Positions 47,027-58,300 of a stretch of 64,000 bases of DNA are shown here, piece after piece. The notes beneath the pieces are model-generated. The model saw only the letters and a program-made list of their open reading frames with translations, searched no databases and had not been told where the DNA came from. Origin of the DNA: Brachypodium distachyon (lineage: Eukaryota > Streptophyta > Magnoliopsida > Poales > Poaceae). The stretch lies in NCBI RefSeq assembly GCF_000005505.3, contig NC_016133.3, positions 34,000,737 through 34,064,736 of the forward strand, written 5' to 3'. Numbering within the stretch: the stretch's first letter is position 1; the number at the start of each line of letters is the position of its first letter. A program made the position numbers and the translations under genes.

Positions 47027-47154
47027 CTTCGTCCGTACAACGAACGATATGGTTCAATTTTAACCAAATTTGAATGTATATCTATACACTAAGTCATGTC
47101 TAGATACATTCAAATTTTTACAAAATTAAGACATCTTTTGTTGGACGGAGGAAG
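47027..47154. mobile_element. Short Stowaway MITE
   Basis: A 128-bp element with ends CTTCGTCCGTACAACGAA and, on the other strand, CTTCCTCCGTCCAACAAAAG, flanked by TA (47025-47026 and 47155-47156). The interior pairs tttgaatgtat with atacattcaaa, so it folds on itself. Confidence 0.82.
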
Positions 47155-50100
47155 TACTCTTTTTTTAAAGAGGGATGTATGTGATCTAAGCATGTGTAAA
47201 ATTACATGTTTTCTTAACAATTGAACTAAAAAACATCAAATTTACGGATATCTAATACTCCAAATTAATTTTCGCAGCTTTGTATAAAAAAAAATCAAAT
47301 TTACAGATATCCAAATTAATTTTCGCAGCTTTGTATAAATACACATATGCCTACATACTGAAACACGTCTAGAAACGTGACAATTAATTTGGATCGAAGG
47401 GAGTATCAAATGATACATGTATTACAGATGTGCATATTTTTTTGGTGCAGACCATGGAAGTGTATATTTTTCAGAATTCTGGAAACACTAAGACATTATT
47501 TGTTTATTAATTTTTGAAAAACCAGGCTCACTGGAGCCTAAGATCCAAAAGGAGTTTTCAGAGCTGAGACTTGGTTCCGTCGTATTCCTGGTGCCAGTGG
47601 TGTACGAGTCGGGTCCTGTTTTTGTAGGGGTTAGGGCATGTATAATGGGACGACGCCAGCATTCTCTTAACAATACCAAATTATATAATTGCTAATGTTG
47701 AAAAAAGTGGGAGCCTCTCTTCACAAGAAGAATAAAATAGTTTTTTTAGTGTACCAGATTTCACCTTTTCTTGACATTTATTTTATTCGTTTAATCTTAA
47801 TTGCAAAATATGACACTGATAGATCCCGTTGTATACATGTTTTATTATCTTTTCTAAATGACGTGGAAAACAAAAAGAATTGAAGACAGTCTTATTGATC
47901 TATAGTCTTGTAGTACATGCCATTATGATGGTTATATGGTAAAGAGGATAATTATTATTTTTAGAACACAATACAAGCGCAGACGCTCACAACACGCGCG
48001 AGGAGAATTACTTACATGCTAGCAAGGGCAACTCGATTGGTAAGTATGCAATTAAAAGACCTCCCACTATACTCAGATTTTTTTCCAAGTCATTTATTTT
48101 GTAACTTTGACAGAATTCATACTCCATTCCCAAGATTGGTATTGTAGACGTTGGTATTCTTATCAATAAACATTGTCATGCATTAATATATGGTATTTTA
48201 GACAACGATGTTTTGTCGTTCATAAATACAAAAAGTACATATAGGCAGAATATTGGCAGTCTTAAAGAACAACATATTTTTGTGACTAATCAGCGGACTT
48301 CAGTACTAATGGAAGGTTAACAAAATGGCACGAATATAACACAAAAAATCATTTTCACTAGTTTACTCCCTTCATTTCTAAATAGAGAGAACTGAACTCT
48401 CTAATTACCAGTGGCTCATAGTTACCTCTTTCAATAGTACAGCTAGCCTCAACAAAAATGAATTGTCAGAAGTGAGCATAGCTCATATGGTGAGTCCGTG
48501 AGTGCATATACTGGCCACCATCTACATCCCCCATAGATGTCAATTTAGGTTCCTATTTATACCATATGAATTTCTTCTACACTTTTCTACAAAGAGTGCT
48601 ATGAAAAATGTTAAAGACAAATGAAAAAACGATATATTGGTAAGGATGAGGAAATGATTTGGTGGAGGAGGATGGAACGTACAATTTCATCGCACCATTC
48701 GGGCCGGTTCTAGTTTTAGTGAGCTCAAATTTGAGTTCCTAATTCTTATCCACATAAACATGTAGTTTCCTTCCTCTATTTCGTCAACAAAATTATAGAT
48801 GCTTGAGATCATTAAGTTCATATATACAAGTTGCCGTAAGTACTGTATTCTTTTGTTTCAAAAGGAGCTAACTACTGCTGTTAGTATGTTGTCAAGTTGT
48901 TTTATACGCCTCCTGTCAGTTTAATTGTCAAGTTGTTAGGATTCACTCGAGGAAGGCTTTACCGCTGTTCTCTGCACAATGTTTTCTGTCCCCTCAAAAT
49001 GCAGCGGTTCGAACTTTGGGACAAAGTGAGACGATGTGGGAGACCGCTACTGTTGCCTTGCGAATTTGCATAGGCCAATCACTGATCACATAGTACGTTT
49101 TCCTAACTGGCATATGGCTTAAAAAGGCACGAGCTGCCTGTTGTCAGGTACTACTACCAGCGCAAAACATTTCATTAGTAGGATACTTGCCATAATTGCA
49201 TGGACCACAAATCCACTCACTGCTATTTTAAGCTGCCTAGTACGTACAACTCTCAAAAGAGGTTATCCTCGGTGGTTTTGCACGCTCCATGCACAAACCA
49301 ACAGACGAAAATTTCAGGATTCAATGTTTTGGACCTTTATGTGGTTGGGAAAAAACATATAAATATTTAGATCAATGACCGGTAATTAGGAACAGACGAG
49401 GGTGGACTTGCATGTTAGTGTGGCGCAATCATTTCTATAGACTTTACAAAATAATCTGGGTCGGAGAGCCCGAAAAAGTCCGACGATCGATGCGCAATCT
49501 GGCTGAGGAATATATTATTATAATAGAAGAGGTCCACATTTTTCACCAATCTAGTTATGATCAAGGATCTATCAGGTATCCTAACTTACCACGCATGGGT
49601 CAGATATATTATGATAGATACATTATAAACTTACTAGCGACGCGTCTGTACATTTTCATGCAAGTGAATCTCGAGGTCATATTATATATAGAGGATTAAG
49701 TTAGTTGCGTTGCAAATAAGTCAATACGGATGAGACAAACATTCATCTTCTTTTTTATCCTTTGGTGTTCATCCTACTCTTAGATACCAGCAAAAAGGAA
49801 GAGAACAACCCGAGCAAATTAACAAAGAGAGCCTATACTGGCTTAACACCGTATTAAAAGGGAAAATAAGGATGGGGAACACTGATGAGTTGCTTTGTTC
49901 TCTCGTGCACATCACACTTGCCATTTGACAAAGTTATATGCATGTTGTATGTATAAATACTTGCAAAAGTCTATTATAAGTACCTGCGCGTATATATAAT
50001 TAATGAAAATCACACGTATGAAAAAAAAGAAGGTATGGTGCATAGAAACTAACTTATCGAAATATGTATAATCTCCACTCAGATGACGAGACAGATTGCT

Positions 50101-51160
50101 TGGTGTGTTAGACGAATCACGTGAGTGACCCGGATTCACATTATTGCGAATATGCCATCACAAGACAGAGATGATAGATGTCCCAATACGTACTCTAATT
50201 ATAATTACCAAACAAAACCTCTGGGAATTGCTCGTCCGATCCATCGAGATGGAGGATGCTCTGGGCTACTCACTCGTGCCCGTCTCCGTAGTGGGTTGGC
50301 ACGTGAAAGAAAATGACCAACACGGCACGAGTGCGCGACGGATCTCTCCGCACCCAACCCGAAGAGAGCGTGGCCTGGACCCTCTGGATACTATCGAGGC
50401 TGTGCCTCCGGCTCCGGGCGTACGTGTCGCCACGGGAGCGACCCGTCCGTGCGGCCCCGGGTCCGAACGAACTTCCACTCTCGTACGCGCCCGCGGGCCC
50501 CGCCTTTACCGGGATCGGGAACCCTGGTTGGCTGATGCGACTCGTTGCGGGACACAAGCGGTTTGCCTCACGGATTTCCATACGGAAGCGACACATACAG
50601 ATTGCAGAGACGATGGGAGCTAGGCCCCGCGTCGTGTGCGGCCCATTTGCCAGGGACGGGTGGTAAGGAAGATTGACGGCGACTGCGCCCCGCCAGGGAA
50701 CGGAGAGAGACGGCGTTCCACTTTTGAAGCGGTTTTCCGTTCCTGATTTCCTGCCTGGCTGGTGATTTTGCATATAGGTCCAGGTTGTCCTGTAGTACCT
50801 GCATGTTTCGCAATTACGGCCTTTTTTTTTTCCTTGGAAAAACTTCCTACGCGTACAAGAGCTTTTGTGAAACAAAACGTCAGGGGAACGTACAATAACA
50901 CGCTGTGTTTACCTCGATCTACTAGTATATGAGTGGTAAATAATTAGTTACCCGAACCAAATCGATTGCTAGCACCCCAGTTTTGCGCACAAACAAAGAT
51001 TTCTATCCCAATAAAATTTCCTTCCTGTTTTTATGTTCGTCACATCGTGTCTTTGTGCCCATTATTTACTCATGACGGAGGTTGCGTCCACCAAGGTGCA
51101 ATATGCACATGACGACTTTCCTATACAAGGTGTTTACAAATAATAATCTTCTAGGGCAGT
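47155..51160. other. Far-upstream region of the MADS gene
   Basis: Mostly AT-rich, with scattered MITE-like ends. The word ccaaattaattttcgcagct with its following bases occurs twice at 47263-47288 and 47312-47337. A GC-rich island at about 50255-50700 stands out and contains several overlapping open frames on both strands, none with a known domain. No gene was recognised. Confidence 0.4.
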
Positions 51161-51560
51161 GCTCATGGTAGAGCCAATGACATCCCCCAAAAAGCTATCT
51201 AAATGTCCTATTTGGGGATATGTACATTTTGCTCTCAAAATCATCCATTAATAGCCTCCTCTAAATTGACAAAATGTCATGTTTGTCCGGACACCCCAAA
51301 CCTCTCCCAAATTTGGGAGAGGTTTGGGGTTGTGTCCGGACAATGTCCAGTGCTCTCTTTTGTCCACCCCGGCCCCACAACAAGAGATGAAAAAAGGAGA
51401 AGAAAATGTGAAAATGAGAGGAGAAATTTGGGAGGTGGATGAAGACACACATGGGGCGGACATATGTCCACTTGCTCTCCCAAATGACCAGAAAAATGGA
51501 TATTTGGGTGCAAAATTTAAGGTATCACACATTGGAGTTGCTCTAAAGTGGCCAGCGTAT
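51160..51560. mobile_element. Foldback-like MITE with perfect central palindrome
   Basis: 51294-51329 is a 36-bp perfect palindrome (ccccaaacctctcccaaa and its complement). Outside it, TTGTCCGGACA and TGTCCGGACAA extend the pairing. The outer ends (gggcagtgctcatgg; ttggagttgctctaaa) resemble MITE termini of the gagcatctccaa type, but the boundaries are not fixed. It lies about 0.7-1.1 kb upstream of the MADS ATG. Confidence 0.55.
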
Positions 51561-51985
51561 TCTGTTGCATGCATTGGTTAATCTATTGGACACATGTGAA
51601 TACATCAATCATGGTTTTGTCCAGGATGCTGTTTCGGTGGTTTTAAGCTTAACACTAATTTAACAAGAAATCATGGAAACCACAGCAAGCACGCATCATC
51701 CCAGCCCCGGTGCACGGCCGCCGCAAAACGTCACCGTGTGCGGGCGGGGGTTTCATGTTAATTTCCGTGAACCGACGGCGACGGCTCATGCGCGGCCGGG
51801 CCCCTCGATTTCCCCAGGGTTATCACCTTAGAAAAAAAAGGAGAAAAGAAAAGAGAGTTTTTCCCAGGATGGGAAATTTCCCTTCCAGTCGCCTTCTTTA
51901 TTTGGCCGAATGGCTTCCCTTTTTCTACCCTCCGATCGATTCGATGCCTTGCCTCCTCCTCTCTCCGGCCGCCTCCCTACGAGTT

Positions 51986-51991
51986 TATAAA
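51986..51991 (+). promoter_or_regulatory. Probable TATA box of the MADS gene
   Basis: TATAAA in gagtttataaaccc, 310 bp upstream of the ATG, next to GC-rich DNA suited to a 5' UTR. A donor-like gtgagc at 52081 and acceptor-like ag at about 52240 or 52259 suggest a 5' UTR intron, as known for SOC1. This is unproven. Confidence 0.5.
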
Positions 51992-52300
51992 CCCACCGCA
52001 CAGTGCCCGCACGGCCGCACCCTTCTGCTCCGGGCTACGCACACAGGGCCGGAGCCTGTGGCCGCGCCGCCCCATTTCTGGTGAGCGCCCTCCACGCCCC
52101 TCTCTCAGATCTACCCACTTTTGTCCCGTATTGATCACCGCTCGGTCGATAGATCGAGTTTATTTATTTACACTTACTTAATTTCATGACTCACCGTGCT
52201 GCTTTATTCGTGATTGGTTGCCCGCCGGGTTGATAATTAGGGGAGCGTCTGAGGATTAGATTGGATTCCGTTTTGGGGAGCACGAAGAAAGGAAGGAAGG

Positions 52301-55300
52301 ATGGTGCGGGGCAAGACGGAGTTGAAGCGGATAGAGAACACGACGAGCCGGCAGGTGACCTTCTCCAAGCGCCGCAACGGGCTGCTCAAGAAAGCCTTCG
52401 AGCTCTCCGTGCTGTGCGACGCCGAGGTCGCGCTCGTCGTCTTCTCCCCGCGCGGCAGGCTCTACGAGTTCGCCAGCTCTGCCAGGTAGTACCGCATACC
52501 TACTTTAATTCTTCACCACCTGCTCTCCCCGTTCCCAATTTCAGAATCTGGAATCTCGTTCAGTCGTTCCGCCGCTAGCTGCCGCGAGTTTTAGATTTGG
52601 TTTGTTGTTGATTTGGTTATTTCAATTGGGGTTTCTGGTTTGGGTAATTCGGCTCCGGGGCGATTGTGACGACCCAAGCTCGGCGTGCTTGTGTTTGCAA
52701 TGCTGCGGTTGCTATTATTGGAAGTGTCACGAACTCCTGTAGCTGCTGCCCAATCCTCCTCTCAAAATATCTGTACGGACTCGATGACCCACAGCTCTTA
52801 GTCAAAAGGCACAAGCATCCTCTTCTTACTTTCCTCTCTCTCACCAGCCCAAGGAGGTTTCTGCTTCGGTGCTTTGCCTTTTGCTGATCTTTCCTTTCCC
52901 TCTCCTTCGGTTTCTCTTGTCCCCTCTCGCTGCCTTATCTCTCTCCCCCTCTTCGTTCTCCCTCCAGTTTGATCACGGGGCTGCAGCTAGTCCAAGAGGT
53001 TCTGAGAAATCAAGGACAAGCGTGGTGGCCTGGTACATGGAGGCAGCCCGACGCACAAAGAGCGGAGTTAATGCGCGGCCAATGGGTGAGTACGGGAAAG
53101 GACGCAGGACTGCCCGGTCACTGCGGTGTGGCCAGGCAAGGGAAGGCTAGCTGCGGCTACGAATGGAGAAACAAGCTCTCATGTGACGTCAAGGACTCGG
53201 GGTAGTGAGCTTTAAGCAAAATATTTTTCTCTTGCCGTACAGTACCGCCGAATGCCAATCGACATTGAGTATTGACTTGCCTTTCCTAGCTCTGCTCCCC
53301 AATCGCGTCAGTTCCATTAATTCGAGAGGTATGGCCATTCTGCTGTGACGACGATGGGCACAGTAGCTACCGTGTAGGAGTAGGCTGGTTCCTTGGCTTC
53401 TTGCTCCGTTGGGGCTCGTGTACAATGGTCTCGGATTCTGCGTTTCGTCAAGGATACGTACATGCGATAGTACTGTAGTTTCGGCAAGATTTCTGCTCCA
53501 CGTTTGGTTCCACTGCAACTGGGTTTTGCTCTAAATATCGTTAGCTTTTGGAGCGTTACAGAAGAACCGTCAGCAGGAAGAGTACTGTTGCTTTTCCTGA
53601 TCTGGAGGGTGTTGCATGTAATTATCCGTCATCCGTTGATTTGGCTTAATATAGTGCACGTACGGTTAAACTTAAACACTAGACTGGTAATTAATATTTC
53701 TTACGAAAACAGTATGAGGTTAAAAAATATATACTCCCTCCGTGCAGAAATAACTGATGTATATGTGATCAATAGTGACTAGCTCGATTTTTTTTTGAGA
53801 ACAACAGTGACTCTAGATTTGGGCGGTTGGTTTACGACCCGAACAAACAAATCACAGAGTACTCAATCCGTTCCAAATCGTAAGAAGTCATAGTTTGTTC
53901 TAAGTCAAATTTCTTAAACTTCGACCAATTTTACAGAAAAATTCTACTAGCTAGCGTCTACAAGTCTAATCAAATTTGTTTTCTCAAACCATCATGATAT
54001 ATATTTTCATAGCATCCTTATTTGATATTATACATGTTGATATATTTCTCTATAAACTTGGTCAAAGTTTAAAAAGTTTGACTTAATAACAAATCTAGGA
54101 TATTTTATATTTTGGAACATTGGTAGTACCATATAAGATTTGGTTAATTAATGATCTCTCTTATAACCATCAAGTTTATGCTGAAATAGTTAAGCACATC
54201 AACTCTCCCAACAGAGAATTAGCATTTACCGCCTACAGATTGGTTTGTAGCTAATTGATTGATGTGATGAGAACAGCACATCAGTTTATTCGTTGAGAAT
54301 TATAAACACTACATCGGTGTACTCTTTTTTTCGTTTGTTCAAGATTCCTTAAGGAGCGATCATCAGTTTACTCTCTATATAGAAATAGTACTGTGCACAT
54401 TGCCACATTATGACTAGAATTTTGAAGAAGGAACGTACGATGCAATTAACCTATTCAAATCATGTTTTGAAAAGAAGTAGATGGTGTTCGAGGGTAACAT
54501 TGACTCTAATTTGGGATCAGTTGACATTCATTCTCTAATGAGTACTTTCTCCTTTTCGTCAAAATTAGTACCTTTTTCTTTTCACAAAGGTTGTCATATT
54601 TAGTTTCGTCAAGACAAGGCTTTGACCAAGACTTACTTTACTAATATGTGTTTTTTAAGACATGAAAATTAAGATTCACGTTTAAAAGTTCTTGCTGATA
54701 ATTATGGTTTCCTATCATATAAATTACATATTAATAAAGTTATCATTGGTCAGAGCTAGCTTGTTTCAACGAAACAAAATACGCTAACCTTTGTAAAAGG
54801 AGGAAGTATTGTTTTCCTGCAAACTGATCATTTCCTTTCAAATTAACAACCACCGTCTCAAATGTTAACAACCACCGTCTCAAGCACTAGTTAGGCGTGG
54901 ATATATGAAACCAATGACAGGAAGCGTTCAAGAAAATAAGTTAAATTACGTACATAAAGACCGCTCTCAGATTAATTGCTTGGCATGCCGAGAGTACTTT
55001 ATGCACTGAAGTTTATAGTAGTTTTAAATTACCCATTATTTGATCAAAATTAAGCTTCTCATCTCAAAACAGACATTTAATTACCTTATATGGCATAATC
55101 ACGTGATTTTCACGTGATCCAATTGGATGCCTCCAATTATGTGAGTGCTACTAGCTAGGTCCATGCATGGATGCACATCCAATTAATTTTACGTTTCTGA
55201 AAATATAGTTCTGCCTACGTTTCTTAGAATCAAGCATGTGATAATGAATCATGCTTTCTGGTTACATGTGCAAGAATACGTGCAGATACTATCAGACTTT

Positions 55301-58300
55301 AGTATTCGAAAACCATGGTTCAAGTATCTTCCGTACGAGTGATCAAGTGATAATTCTTGCTTCATAATTTTCACGTCATTTGTTTGCCAATAAGTGAGAA
55401 CCAGCCCACACACTGTGTTCCAAAATTTCCTATATTCAGAAGACAATAGTTAATGAAAATAAATTATTCTAAATCACGTCTTACTAGCTGGAGCTTCTCC
55501 AATTTGATTTGGAATCCTGATTCTAGTAACTTTTTTTTTGCGGGTAATGATTCTAATAACTTTACATGCATGCGTGTTTTTCTCTGTAAAATGTATGCAA
55601 GATAAAGGGGGAAACGGGACTGCTTGCTGACAACTATTATCCACATCTCTGCACGCATTGGTATCATTCCCGAGCTGTTCCGCATGATATTAGAATTACG
55701 GAACTGCACTGCGATATGGTTTTTTTTTCTTACAACATGATTACGATGCATGGTTTTTGTCTTTCTACTAAATTTTCCCAGCACAAGCTAAGGTGACAGT
55801 GGAATGGTTTGTTCGGCATCTCGTAAATGAATTAATCGTACGTATTGCCGTTAGAATTATCTTGTATGTATGTACCATCTCGAGCAAAAGCGGGTTATTA
55901 TCCAAATAAACAAAATATACTGTCAAAGAAAATTAATAAAGACGAGCATGCAGGTCTCACTTGCGGAACCAACACCATATACGACACGTACATGAACATG
56001 TGACGCCATGAATACACGTAGCATGCACCTGTAGTCCTGTATTGGTCTACTTAGCTATATCAATTCATGAATAGTATGTGCACTAAATTGGCTTCCTTTA
56101 TCCTGCTTAATTAATGAACGGATGTCCCAAAGGTTTTGCACGTTCTATAAAATAATAATAATAATATAGTGCATGTTTGAACGTATATGTGCACACTCTT
56201 GAACAGACAACCTTGGTCATTTACAAGTAGACATATGGATATCTAAGTACAAATATAACATTAAATAATTACAAATAATTCATGACAACCTAATGATATA
56301 CAATTTTCCCATGGTCATAAAAATAATTTCCCCCTAGTTTCATAATATAAGGTGTGTTATGATTTGTTGAGATGAGGGTTTGACCAATATTTACTCGATC
56401 TATCTATATGCACTTTAATTATGTGAGATGAAAGTTATGTCATTGGACTTGAATGCAAAAGTACTAACTATGATTATAATTCGGCATCACGTATATAATT
56501 AAACTACGTAAAAGTAGAGTAATTGTTAGTCAAATCCTTGCCTTAGCGAATCATATTGCGAACCATATTATGAAATAGAGGGAGTACATATTATGAATCG
56601 AAATTAGAGAAGTTTGACCGCACTTTTGTTATAGGGCATCATCTATTTGCACTAAGAGTATTTGGTGCTTAATTTCGTGTGATGGTTGGTTGTACTTAAA
56701 GAGTACTTGTTTTTATTTTCTAAAACAACCATGAGGAGGAGGAAGGAATATGTATATATATGGGCCAACCAAATTTGGGTTCTGGTTTACAACTTTCTGC
56801 CCTGTCAGAACCAAATTTGGGTTCTGGTTCACTTTTGCTATCAACAATACATATCCCCTGTTAAATGGCTTAATCAAATTTGGGACTGTGAGAACGTCCC
56901 GTCGTGCAAAGATAGAGTCATTGGTTTATGAATTATTTATCAATAATTGTTGCAGCATCCAAAACCATTTACTGCCTCGATCATCCTTGCCATCTTGATA
57001 TATCCTTACATCCGTACAACCATAATGGAAGTGGCCACATGAGGATACCATCTTTATTTTATTTTTGAGAAAAATGGCAAGAGCTCTGCCGTTCATATTA
57101 GTAAGAAGAGAAAGGTAGATCTAGCTTTGGGTTATCAGGCTCAAAGCTAGAAAGAAAACCTAATACAGCAAACCTACACAAGCAACTACTGAATGTCAAC
57201 AACTGCTGGTCTCACGGCCAGTCTAAAAACCTGATCATAATCCTTGTGGCAAATAAAGGCAACACTCTCCTCTTCCCTCTCATCATGGGAAAAGATACGA
57301 TGATATCTCTCATTCCAGAGAGTGTAGATGATTAGGCCGTCAAAATCCCGCTTCAAGCCTGCATTTAGGTTAGCTCTGTCCAACTCCCACCACTCATCGA
57401 CGGAGGAGGCCATGTCGATTGTAGATGGGTGATCACCATTCTAGAGCCTCACCATATCCCAAACCTTTCTCGTGAAAGGGCAATCTCTGCAGAGGTGATG
57501 GATTGTTTCTGGAACCTCATTGCAAAGCACACGGTGATCTCATGGTCCCATCCTCTCGCTACAAGATTGTCGGCCGTAAGATTCACCTGCTCTCACATGG
57601 AGGTTTTCTCATGCCCTTCGTGCCTTCACATCGTTTTACTTGGCTAAGATGCCTTGTCTTCATGAAAACATGTTTAAGGAATTTTTTGCCAACTTCTTTA
57701 GATGTTTTCCTTCTTGTCTTAATCATCTATGTTTTGATTCCCATTATGCATTCCCAAGCCATGTATATATATCGATATGAGATCTCCATTTCCATGCGAG
57801 AATGCACATATATTAATATATAGGAAACGGTATTAGGGTGTAATGACCACATTTTGGCTAGTGTCATGTTATTCTGATACAACAGAAGGTTGGAAAACCA
57901 GTATATATAGAAAGTGTTAATCAAGATTGTTGTCAACAATGTGGATTCAACATGAGAAAATTTTCTACCGAGCCATGAGGAGGAGGAAGGAATATGTATA
58001 TATTATATATATATATGGGCAAACCATATGGTACCGATGAACATTAGGGGAAACATGTCAGTGAGGGTTGTAGGGAAACATGCGTGATACCATAAAACAA
58101 GCCACCTATCATGTAGGGGTTCTAGGGGATAGATTTCACATCATCGTGCTATGGATGTTATGCATGAGTCATGACAAAGGGGATATGCTACCTCCTAATT
58201 GTGGAGAAGAAAAGACAGATTCGGTTAGGACTTGGATTGAGCATGGTGACTTCAATGGGCAAGGATAAATCTGGAGATTGTTGAGAAACATGACTCAAAT

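Noticed and set aside
49412..49699. 95-codon plus-strand ORF
   Set aside because: It lies in AT-rich intergenic DNA, with no recognisable domain, splice context or promoter.
50313..50666. Overlapping ORFs in the GC-rich island upstream of the MADS gene
   Set aside because: Three frames are open at once with unrelated products, which is expected from composition. Kept as a finding about the island but not as a gene.
51710..52084. 124-codon ORF just upstream of the MADS gene
   Set aside because: It covers the promoter and TATA region and ends before the ATG. It is not a plausible upstream ORF because most of it lies before the likely transcription start.
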